From positions 44,013,691 to 44,077,690 of the forward strand of contig NC_067198.1 in NCBI RefSeq assembly GCF_000699445.3: a stretch of 64,000 nt of DNA, written 5' to 3'. Numbering within the stretch: position 1 is the first letter of the stretch; each line of letters begins with the position of its first letter. This stretch comes from Schistosoma haematobium. Taxonomy: Eukaryota; Platyhelminthes; Trematoda; Strigeidida; Schistosomatidae. Shown here in pieces: positions 47,560-57,265 of this stretch. A model generated the notes under the pieces. It saw only the letters and a program-made list of their open reading frames with translations. It did no database searches and was not told the DNA's origin. The translations under genes and the position numbers were made by a program.

Positions 47560-49071
47560 ATCGGCTGTCAGTCAGTCGGTCACAACGTAGAATCTGTACG
47601 TACGCACACTGGTTCAAGTTGCCATGGCCTATTATCACAGAGATGTTGTCAGGCTAAATCCTAGAACAGTAGAGAAAGTAACAGTATCAGTTGCATTAGG
47701 AAAGATTAGGCACCGAAGATACGAATCCAAAAGAAAATATCAGATGATGAAATCAAAACACAAAAAACAAGTCACCGGAAATCTAAAACCTCAGGATTTG
47801 ATGAGTCAGTCAGTTAGTCAGCTACAACGTAGGACCAGGCACATATATGCATCGGTCCAGGTTGCCATACCGCATAGGAGTGGTTAGGTCAAAGGTGGTA
47901 ATATATAGGAGAAAGATAGTATAGGAAGAAAGAATAAGATAGTAGAAAGAAAGATATGAAGTGATTTTAATCTCTTAGTTTAAGGGAAGACAGGGAGTGT
48001 ATACACCTACACCATTGTGACCGATTCTGAGCCATGTCACCAAGTCTCCAACCATTGGTTACGAAAGTCACGCGGAACCCAACCAAGTAGTCTGCATCTA
48101 CCAACATGGCTCAGACTAGAGGTTAGTGTCTTCAAGCACTGATGCCACGTTTTGGTTTGGCCGCCCCTAATTCTCTTCCAACCATCCCGAACACCCGTTA
48201 GCATTGCACGACGTGGTAATCGGTGTTCAGGCATACGTAACACGTGGCCCAACCATCTCAGTCGATGAAGATTAACAACCTCATCAACTGATTTACCATC
48301 ATTACCTAATACCCTGCGTCTAACCTCACTATTACTTACCCGGTGACCTCAGCAGACGCCAGCAATATTTCTGAGGCATCTGTGGTCAAATACTAGTAGC
48401 TTACGGGTGTCTTCTACTCTTAATGGCCATGTTTCGCTGCCGTAAATTAAAACAGAACGGACTGCCGCGCAGTATACTCGTCATTTTATTGATAGACGGA
48501 TACCTCGCCTTCGCCACAGGTGACGTAAGTTGGCAAAAGCCAAGCGAGCCTTTCGAATCCGTGCTGATATTTCGTCAGACACCAACCCATTATGGCTGAT
48601 CAGACTTCCAAGATAAGTGAAGTTGTCAACGCGTTCGACTACTTCACTCCCTATCCTTAGTTCACGTGTTGACGCAGACCAGTTCTGAAGCAATAACTTG
48701 CATTTAGAGGGAGAGAAGCGCATTCCAAACATTCTAGCATTGTTGCTTAGTGCTACCAAAAGACTCTGCATTTTGTCAGCGTCTTCACCAAACAGGACTA
48801 TGTCATCTGCGTATTCTAAGTCGATAAGTAGACCTCCTGGAAGGAGATCAATACCCGAGAATTCAGTCGACGAGTATGTTATTTCCATCAGTAGGTCTAT
48901 GATGAAGTTAAAAAAAAATGGAGAAAGTGGACAGCCTTGACGTACACCACTTGAGGTTGCAAAAGTAGATGACAGTTCGCCATAAGCCCTGACTCGACTA
49001 GTAGTGTTCGAGTAAAGAGCCTTTACAAGGTTTATGTACTTTTGGGGTACGCCTTTCAATGATAGGTATAA
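47560..49071 (-). pseudogene. 5'-truncated RTE-clade LINE (array copy 3)
   Basis: Equivalent of 2,600-4,103. RT frame 48,481-49,059 with YADD and an undamaged tail (RHLWRRRGIRLSIK); the C-terminal frame is 48,037-48,252. The region near 48,345-48,425 differs from copy 1 and looks closer to the family consensus, another sign of conversion between copies. (CTGA)-type 3' repeats lie near 47,801-47,825. Confidence 0.85.
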
Positions 49072-49332
49072 ACTTACTGGTTGGGTTCCACGTGATTATC
49101 ACAATCAGTGGTTAGATACTCTGAATGACATGACTGGAAATCGTTTGCAATGGCGCCTGTGCATCTACTCAGTGTTTCATCAAATCCTGATTTGATGATG
49201 AAACCAGGATTTGATGAAACACTGAGTAGATGCACAGGCGCCATTGCAAACGATTTCCAGTCATGTCATTCAGAGTATCTAACCACTGATTGTGATAATC
49301 ACGTGGAACCCAACCAGTAAGTTTATACCTAT
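49062..49332. repeat. Inverted repeat, 128 bp arms, 15 bp loop (copy 3)
   Basis: Arms 49,062-49,189 and 49,205-49,332. The one mismatch seen in copy 2 (AAAGTATC) is matched here (AGAGTATC), so the arms pair without a mismatch that I can find. Confidence 0.9.
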
Positions 49333-50040
49333 TAACATGACCAAGTCCAAATGTCACTTGCATCATGGGCCGATGTCAAGTCTCGGTCTGGCCGCCCTTA
49401 GATATCTTCCAACCCAACCGTGTACCAGAGAACATCCCCGTCGATGTAAGCGGTGGTCGGGCGTACGTAACACATGCCCCAACCACCTCAGTTAATGAAC
49501 ATTTGCTACCTCATCAATGATCACGATAAAATCCATTTGCGATTATCTTCGAATCAGTTGTAGAAATTTTACCATATCGAACGATATCTTTTTATGCTAT
49601 ACAAGTAACCTATAAATGTCCTCTATTATCAGTGACCATCCTTCACACACATATAGTAGAACAGACCGAATTACTGAGCATCAAACTTAGCCTTTAGTTG
49701 GCAAATGGATACCTTACCTCTGCTACTAGTGATGTAAGTTGATATAAGCCAACCGAGTTTTTTTATTTCGTAACGATCCCGCCAGCCAATCCTGAAGTAA
49801 CATTTGGAGGAAGAGAACTGCATCTCAAATATGTCTGCATTGTTACTAAGGGTGGTCAATAGATTGCATTTTGTCAGCGTCTACACAAAACAGAACCATG
49901 TCATCTGTGTATTTTAAGTCAACAAGTGAGCCTCCCGTTAGAAGATAAACTCCTGGAGGACAATTCTGAAAAACACAACTTGAAGTAACCAATTCCGAGG
50001 ACAGTTCACCATGAGCTTTGTCTCGATGAAAAGTGTTATA
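49205..50040 (-). pseudogene. Heavily decayed RTE LINE piece (copy 3)
   Basis: Equivalent of 24,764-25,600, with the same decay (YTDD, many stops). Confidence 0.68.
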
Positions 50041-50164
50041 TTAGAGATTCAGTACAAGGTTAATGTACTCATCAGTAACGGGATCAGTGGAGATTGTCAG
50101 GTGTACGAGTTATTCACATCAGATAATAAATGAAGGGTTGCGAAAGATCATGGATCGATTGGAG

Positions 50165-50330
50165 TTAGATATAAACACCGTTGGATGCCGACTTAATGGT
50201 TTAGAGGTTAAGAGTCCGAGTACGAAAGCGAGGGTCCTCGATTCGAATCCTGCGTGCGGAACCGTGGATGAGCGCTATTGAAGAACCCCACACTAGGACA
50301 AGACAACCACCCAGTAGTTTGAAAACCTGT
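50165..50330 (+). mobile_element. tRNA-derived SINE (copy 3)
   Basis: Equivalent of 4,385-4,550, with box B-like GATTCGAATCC and a decayed hammerhead region. Confidence 0.58.
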
Positions 50331-50339
50331 TCTCCATAA

Positions 50340-50822
50340 TTTTATTTATTTATTTGTTTATTTCAACACATAAATATTGGTACAAGAGGGCACCAAATAT
50401 ATATGCGCCACACCATATTTGTGTGTGTGTGTGTGTGTGGGCCGATACTGCCCGGGTGCCCAGACCGAAACAGGTGGTTTTCTTAGGGGGCCACTCCCCG
50501 AGCCCTTAACCTAAAGGCCTGACCCACAAGGCAGTGGATCATCGTGAGGAGATGCATTCCCATGGTAGCCGATGACCAACAATTGGTTCATACGCCATTC
50601 GTTCACTTAGGATACTGGAGCTCATGTGCACTATTGGTTTGAGATCTGGTTAAAGCGCCGGACATTCACTTTTCGTCTACTCATTTTTGTAAACAAGACC
50701 CCCGCCACGAGAAGGCAGTGAGTAGGACTTCCCTGGCAGAGGCTGTATACGCGTGGCCGTGTGAGAGCATTTCGAGAGGGAGGGCGAACCCTCCCCGCTC
50801 TCGTCCATACCAGGGCATTTAG
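50340..50822 (-). repeat. Full-length 0.5 kb repeat at the array edge
   Basis: Diverged but complete copy of the 1,190-1,690 family, with (AAAT)n, an internal (TG)n tract and the AATGCCCTGG end. Array similarity to copies 1 and 2 stops inside it at about 50,480, and unique host sequence starts beyond it. Confidence 0.72.
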
Positions 50823-50922
50823 AATACTATGGAATGGGAATTCCAGTAGTTTGAAATATCACTAGCACCGGTACAAAATTTAAAACATTAAAATAACTTA
50901 GGTTATATCAATACAATCTTAC

Positions 50923-51278
50923 CATGTCGTGCCGCACACGCGATGTATAGTCGCAGAGAAGGAACAGGCAATAAAAATACATATGACCACTCCAAGTATG
51001 TTAGATTTTAATCGATAATACCTTCAGGGTAAACTTTGGAGCAGAACTCATCACCAAAAAGTGTCCTTTCGAAATTATTTACAAACTAGAATGTCAGTTG
51101 AACAACAATAAACTAATACCGTTATTAATAGAACGAAGACAAAACTGCCGGAAAATCCGCCAAAGATTGTCAAAATTTGTGAAGAAGACAATGTTTCCGC
51201 AAACAGCCGCATAGCTGCAAACACTACAAGTAACAACAACAAAGACATAAAAGAAGAAGCTCCAGACTTCAGCACCAT
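50923..51278 (-). CDS. KRTCAP2: KRTCAP2 homologue (OST complex subunit), exons 1-3
   Basis: Minus strand: exon 1 51,120-51,278 (159 nt), exon 2 51,022-51,085 (64 nt), exon 3 50,923-50,989 (67 nt), with introns of 34 and 32 bp and in-frame joins (phases 0 and 1). The product is a small multi-spanning ER membrane protein of the oligosaccharyltransferase complex. Visible: a first hydrophobic helix (FMSLLLLLVVFAAM), LTIFGGFSGSFVF, FERTLFGDEF, then CIFIACSFSATIHRVCGTT, matching the KRTCAP2 order and its conserved IHRVC.TT. The 96 residues seen lack the usual last helix. Exon 3 ends at GTAAG, and the final exon is not in the adjacent 100 bp before the repeat array. Start chosen as the first ATG. 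Confidence 0.85.
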
Positions 51279-52135
51279 TTTCTGTACGCTACGTTAGGCT
51301 TTAATTTGGCCGCTTCAAACGTCTACAAATAGCCATGGTTTCAACTGCTATGGATAAAAAATACCGTGTAACGGATGTCTACAACTTAAAGTAATAAAAC
51401 ACTATAACCTAATGTTAGTAGTCTGAGTAGTAAAGAAAACGTTCAAATGTTTCGAACTGTTATGGAGAGAAGTCCGATCTTTTCTATTTTTTGTATTGAA
51501 AAACATTTACCACACAACTATAAACACGAATGCAAAGCCTAACCAAATGATTTCGTCGAAAAGACTTTCTTCTCCAGATTCTTCTATTCTATTGCAGTTA
51601 CCTGTTTAAAAAAACAGAGGTTAAGATAAGAAGTAAGACTAACTTCAATGTACACGAGTTCTTTGAAGACGAACTACCTTCATAAAAACTAGTCCTCTGT
51701 GACACTCCTGTCGATTTTACGTTAATGAAGCTCCGAAGATATGATTAGACGGAAACCGTTGTTTATTAATAACGACTGAGTTTCGTTTTTGTAAAAGGAA
51801 ATTTCATTGGGCACCGATGACCACTGCAGAACAGCTAAGCACTGTAAAAATGCTTTGTTCTAAGATTCCGTAGTTCTGTGAAAAAGATCGAATTCACAAC
51901 CATCAGTTCTAATAGGGACCATATTATTCTTAGACTACTGAATCATCATACAGTAGTTCACAGTTCCAACTTCAGTCAATTCCTTATTTATTACCGAAAC
52001 TATAAGATAACACCAGTGAAAACTGTCTCACTACAATCATGATCGAATTCCATAAAAAACAATGACCTGCTAAATCTCAAAGTTAGTCATTAGAGAGCAC
52101 GTAGTTTTTACTTATTTAAGTTAAATAGAGGTAAC
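51279..52135. other. Intergenic sequence upstream of KRTCAP2
   Basis: No coding signal seen. It should hold the KRTCAP2 promoter, but no clear TATA or other element could be picked out. Confidence 0.4.
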
Positions 52136-52364
52136 TGCAAAGATGTTCTACGTTCTCTTCAAAACATTTTGGAGGAATAACAAGTACCAACAGACTGGAA
52201 AGAAGGATACCTCATCAAGATACCAAAGAAAGGGATCTCGGAGAGTTGAGAACTACAGTGGCATCACACGACTGTCAGTACCAGGAAACATTCCCAACAC
52301 AGTGCTGTTGAACGGAATAAAGGACTCCGTAGATGCTCAATTTTGATATCAATAGATTTGATGA
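52136..52364 (+). mobile_element. RTE-clade LINE fragment cut by a Gypsy LTR
   Basis: Plus-strand traces VLFKTFWRNN, IPKKGS-like, ENYSGITRLSVPG and VLLNGIKDSVDAQ are the RT region following that seen at 973-1,147 in the same family. The fragment is interrupted at 52,365 by the Gypsy LTR. Confidence 0.65.
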
Positions 52365-52681
52365 TGTCACAGGTATTCAGTGTTTGACAACGCTTCTACC
52401 AGTAACACCTTCTAATGTATTTCGTTCCCACCCAGAGAAATTAAAAGACAGAGTCGAGGAGATCGGAAGAGTATATTTGGCGTTGACCAATATATCGGAA
52501 TTCTCTGATCTAATCTGGCTAGCGATTGCGGTTGATGTTGAGCACGGCGTTACCACACGTGATCTGGTGCGGATGCCTGACCGAGCGCCTTCAGCTAGAT
52601 GAGTCCACTAAAACAAATGGTCAGCATCCAATGTCCAAAACTTACAGAGCTATTTATTTTGGGGATTTATTTACCGCTACA
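52365..52681 (-). mobile_element. Probable 3' LTR of the Gypsy element (317 bp)
   Basis: On the minus strand, a purine tract (TTTAGGGGGGGAGTGATC) is followed by TGTAGCGG; the unit ends ..CTGTGACA beside the RTE fragment (TG..CA). The partner 5' LTR is not in the window, because the LINE at 60,430 cuts the element, so the left limit rests on the CA end and the RTE boundary. Confidence 0.5.
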
Positions 52682-53161
52682 GATCACTCCCCCCCTAAAG
52701 GGGCAGCGACGACCCTAAGACGTGGCCAGCCAGAAGTTTAAACCCAACGAGTTTGTCGTTGGTAAACACTCTTCTGATAGCTTACTAAGTGTAGCAGCTT
52801 CTGGTCGTCTTTCCTTACTATATGGGACCGAGGTACAACATAGTAAAAAAAGAAAGAGTTACAACGAAAATTTCGACTCCTCGTAAACTGCATCGTTCTT
52901 CTCCAGCCGTCCTGGAAAAGAAAAAAGAAAGTGTAAGTGCATGTCGAAATACACTCGTATGTGCGTAAAAACACAATGTCGGCGAAAAAAATGGAAAATA
53001 AACTCGAGCACACGTAATAGCGCTTAAAAAAATAATTTTTCGTTTTTTTTGTTTTTTTAAAAAAAATATAAATATATAGGCATATTAAAATTGTTTTTTA
53101 AAGAATAAATTTTATATCGTAAAAAGAAGAATCGAGATAATATAAAATGTCGAGTAGTGCC

Positions 53162-53647
53162 TTACGTGCAATAGTCGTTTAAATGTTCTGGAAATCTTAC
53201 TCTTCTTCCAGAACGCGTCGTTTTAGGTATATTTTCAGATACATTCGGAGTATCATCGCTAGTGTTGGTTGTCGGTTGAGGAATTATGAGTGTAGGAGTC
53301 GCGTTGTGCGATTGTACCGAAGGAAAGTCGACGTGAATAGGATTTCCTTCTAAATACGCTGCTTTTAAGCGATCGATGCTGATGCTATCGTTGGTTCCGT
53401 TCTTATCGACTATATAGTGCTTAGATTCACGTTGAAGAACTTTGAAGGGTCCTTCGTATGCTGATTCGAATGGTCGTCGATGCGAGTCTCGACGAACAAA
53501 AACGTGTGTACTATATCGTAAGTCAGGTTGAACGAAAACATCGGTTGATTGTGGTCGAGTGGAAGCAGGCTTAACTGAAAGCACTGCGTTTGTAAGCCTG
53601 TTCGTGTAGGAGGTTAGATCCATGTTCATTAAAAAGGATGAAGGATC
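53162..53647 (-). pseudogene. Gypsy integrase C-terminal part, separated by insertion
   Basis: Carries DVFVQPDLRYSTHVFVRRD, FESAYEGPFKVLQR and ISIDRLKAAYLEG, the chromodomain-like and GPF/KVL tail of Gypsy integrases, then a Thr/Pro-rich tail ending before TAA. Its true upstream part ends at 57,269 on the other side of the nested element. The frame is compatible across the target duplication, so the insertion alone separated the two parts. Confidence 0.82.
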
Positions 53648-54062
53648 TGTAGAATTATGGTCTACTATGATATTAGTACTGCTCTAATAATAGACCTAAT
53701 CCTAAATTTGTAGATTTGTCATGATATAACTGCCTAATCTATAAGATCTTACGTGGAAGTCACACCATCGACTACACCAACTCACTGTATCGTATCAATT
53801 ACCAATACATTATGTAGAACAAGGTTAGGCTAGAGAAAGAACAATATATTTAATATGAATAGAAGATATAAGGTAACATTCGCCAGAGACCACGCCTGCA
53901 TGGCCGAGCCATGCCACTCGATCGACTCCAGTCCATTCAATTCCTTCTCCGCGCCTTCTCCATTGTTAGGTATTTATCCGTGCTAAATATTGAATATCTA
54001 TTTTCTGAGTAGTTTTGTGTTCAGCTTTGAAGATTGTGTGGTTATGGTCCAATGCCACTACA
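53648..54062 (-). repeat. 3' LTR of the nested element
   Basis: 415 bp, ends TGTAG and CTACA (short inverted ends). I found two differences from the other LTR: the base at 53,652 versus 56,855, and AGTAGTTTT versus AGTAGTCTT near the right end. So the insertion is young. Confidence 0.9.
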
Positions 54063-54075
54063 CTACTCTCCCACC

Positions 54076-56840
54076 AGAATCAACGTGATGTTGGTTCGAT
54101 ACCAAATTGGATGGGATCGTCGCGCGCTGGAGGTTACCAAGGATAATAAGAATCCTCCGGGTATTGGTAAGCTGAAAGATAAATCAAAAAGAAAGCAGCA
54201 GCATCTGGTCGGGAAATACATGTAATAATTTTTTAAAAAAAAATCTGCCTTCATGCTTGACACGCTTAAAATGAAAATTTGGGTGAAGATTATTTGAGCT
54301 ATAAAAAATGGGGTTACAATAATAATAATAATAATAAAACGATGCGTGTTAATAGCCGTTGGTTAATAACTTAACGTATAGGTAGTAAGTATTTTGTGTT
54401 TAGAAATAGTAAAGTGATGAATATTGTAGAAATGTTAATATTGGTATTAGTTTTGGTTTAAATTATGAAACCAATTAACAATTATGCCGGTAACCCGTCC
54501 ATATGTGATTTCCAATTGCATCTGTATTAGTAGGCTAACTGAAAGAACAAAAGTATTACCATGGAAAAGAATTCCAACTAGTGTTCCAGTTAGTTTGATA
54601 CGGTTTATTTAGTTACGTGGAGATTTTCTCAACCTCGTTTTTACTTGACCGTGATAGAATTTAGTAATACTACTAATACACATGAATGGTTATTAAAAGA
54701 AAATTTCAACACATGAGTGATAATTATATGAGTTTTGGACAGATAGCTAAGAACAAATCGTTAAACATGAGTGTATTCGTAAGAGACATGCTCTAGACTC
54801 AATGTTCTGATCTGCGATAGACTATTTATTTGTATTTATACTTGCCGGCTGATTGGGCATACAAGTTAGTTGCAAGTATGCAATTTATCATAAGGCGGAA
54901 TACGGTTTAATTGAGATATAGTGGTTATAAGTTATTGAAATCAGTCAAGCCTATGTGTCATATTACGAAGTGATTTGGTGCTGCAAGATGTATTTAGCTA
55001 AATAAGTTTTTACAAGATGATTAATAGTGAGTGATGCTTATGTGATTATCAAAGAGAACATAAGTTGTAACCAGGGGGAGTACACTCCCAACTCATGTCT
55101 ATGATAATGGCTTGAACCTTGGTCAGTGTTGGGGTAAATTCGACATTGATGTTTTCAGTATGCAGGAGATTTGCTCGACTGCTTATACTGATTATTTGCA
55201 TGCATGATTGTGTCGCTAAACCATCAATTAGACTGACAAGGTTTTGAGATATTTACTGAATGAGCAACTGATAGAGAAACCTACTGTAATCATCTGTAGT
55301 GAATGAAGATAAAAGAAAAACAACACTAGTGATAATTATAAGTCAATTTGCTGATCGATTTTGTTAATAGTTTCATTAATTTTATCAATCATATTACGTG
55401 ATTGTCAAGTCATGACAATGCTTTATGACGATATCCTGAAACTATTATGTTTAACTAGTTATAGTGTTGAATGAGGATTAGTCAGTGGAAAAATAGGTAT
55501 TGTTGCTTTAGGTGATTCGAAATTATCAGAAATTTGTAACGTTAAAGAATCCGAGACGCCTAATTTAATTATAAATTTTAATTCAGAAAGATTCGTTTAG
55601 TGTTAATTCTAGTAGGCTACGGAGTTTTGATTTTAAACGTTTGTTTAGCCAACAGCCACCTAGGGATTTAGTTATTTTACTAGTGCAGTTAACAGTACCT
55701 AAATTTTTAATCTTATTATCTAAACTATGTTCGCATTTTAGGCTGCTAATATGATAAATCAATCCATAAACCCAAATACGATTAGCATTAACGACTATGA
55801 TAGGTTTATTGATAAATGTTAAAGGCGATCCAGATGATTTCTAAATTTAGAAGACATGGAGATATAGTGTAACGTATGTATGGGCCAGGTTAACAAGTAG
55901 GTTGTTGACGTATATGACAATTTAAAAATACTGAACATGACCAGATAAATAAATTCAAAGCTAAGAATGCTTGTGAAACTTCAGGCAGGAATATGACGCG
56001 TTATAAACATTCCATAAAAAGTTACTGCATTTAGCCTAGGGACACTTACAAATATATGGCAAAAGCAACTGGAAGATATATACATGTTAAGTAAAAAAAA
56101 ATCATTAAGTAAAATAGTTGAACTCGCCTGGGTTATTTTTGAAAATTAGATTATTCAGTGGACGACATATATAAAGCCATTCGTGAGGAGTAGTAATGAT
56201 CCAAATAAATCCAGAAAGAACATGCAGTATGGCAATTAATTCTAGAGTGCTTGATGCTGTTGACGTTTTTGCCACTCGCTCGGATCAGAACAATCGAATG
56301 AATCCAGGTAGTTGTGTGGTTGTCATTGAACGAGTCATCTAAAATGACTTTATGATTGCAGAAAACTTATAGCTGAAACTCACCGTATGTTTTTGGAGAA
56401 GTGTCATCCTTGTTGTTTGGCAATGGAACTCGAAAATATGAAATTAGGCAGGCAGTGGTCGGAAGAAAAGATATTACAGGATAGTGCATAGTTTAGAACA
56501 TGATGAGTTGAAGGAACACCAAGAATTAGATCCAGATAAGTTACTTACAGCTCATATTCACTGGAGCTTCATGTTTAAACAAGTCTATGTCGCTGAAGCA
56601 GGTAAATGCTATTAAAGCTTGTTAACGAACCATCAAAGCTAATTAGTTGATATAGATGATCAACTTTTATTATCGATTGAGCTAGTAAGTTATGAGAACA
56701 AATAGATATAACATTACGATAATATATGTGACCATTAATCAAAGGACTATTAGAATACTGGGTTTACAAAAATAAAAACCGATTGAGAAGGTTAAGGTGG
56801 AAATAAGGATTAACAATAATAGGTTGCGTTTCTTTAGTTG
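54076..56840. other. Interior of the nested element, no coding capacity
   Basis: AT-rich, dense in stops in all frames. It contains an (AAT)n tract near 54,320. No gag, RT or integrase motif seen. Confidence 0.7.
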
Positions 56841-56850
56841 GGCTCACCAA

Positions 56851-57265
56851 TGTACAATTATGGTCTACTATGATATTAGTACTGCTCTAATAATAGACCT
56901 AATCCTAAATTTGTAGATTTGTCATGATATAACTGCCTAATCTATAAGATCTTACGTGGAAGTCACACCATCGACTACACCAACTCACTGTATCGTATCA
57001 ATTACCAATACATTATGTAGAACAAGGTTAGGCTAGAGAAAGAACAATATATTTAATATGAATAGAAGATATAAGGTAACATTCGCCAGAGACCACGCCT
57101 GCATGGCCGAGCCATGCCACTCGATCGACTCCAGTCCATTCAATTCCTTCTCCGCGCCTTCTCCATTGTTAGGTATTTATCCGTGCTAAATATTGAATAT
57201 CTATTTTCTGAGTAGTCTTGTGTTCAGCTTTGAAGATTGTGTGGTTATGGTCCAATGCCACTACA
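56851..57265 (-). repeat. 5' LTR of the nested element
   Basis: 415 bp partner of 53,648-54,062, offset 3,203 bp. The putative primer-binding region TTGGTGAGCC lies at 56,841-56,850 on the minus strand. Confidence 0.9.

Larger units (their letters stand above)
44970..50480. repeat. Large tandem segment, copy 3 (truncated, about 5.5 kb)
   Basis: Third direct copy, following the unit start up to a dispersed 0.5 kb repeat, where similarity to copies 1 and 2 stops. To about 4.1 kb it resembles copy 1 more than its neighbour copy 2: it shares the RTE fragment at 45,942 and the long RTE 3' region. At the inverted repeat it follows copy 2 instead. This mosaic pattern implies unequal exchange or gene conversion among copies. 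The right edge of the array lies inside the dispersed repeat next to KRTCAP2. Confidence 0.9.
53648..57265 (-). mobile_element. Nested non-autonomous LTR element (3.6 kb)
   Basis: Flanked by nearly identical 415 bp LTRs and a 4 bp target duplication GATC (53,644-53,647 and 57,266-57,269). The 2.8 kb interior has no frame above about 66 codons and no retroviral-type domain. Minus orientation is set by a purine tract GGTGGGAGAGTAG (54,063-54,075) before the 3' LTR and TTGGTGAGCC just after the 5' LTR. It resembles a LARD-like element that must be moved by another element's enzymes. The LTR start TGTAG and purine tract resemble those of the host Gypsy, a possible source of enzymes. Confidence 0.88.

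Noticed and set aside
52143..52741. Host gene made of the short plus-strand frames here
   Set aside because: The first is an RTE RT fragment and the others lie in the Gypsy LTR; none continues into a recognisable host protein.
54034..54263. Small genes inside the nested LTR element
   Set aside because: Short frames on both strands cross the LTR boundary and carry no retroelement motif.
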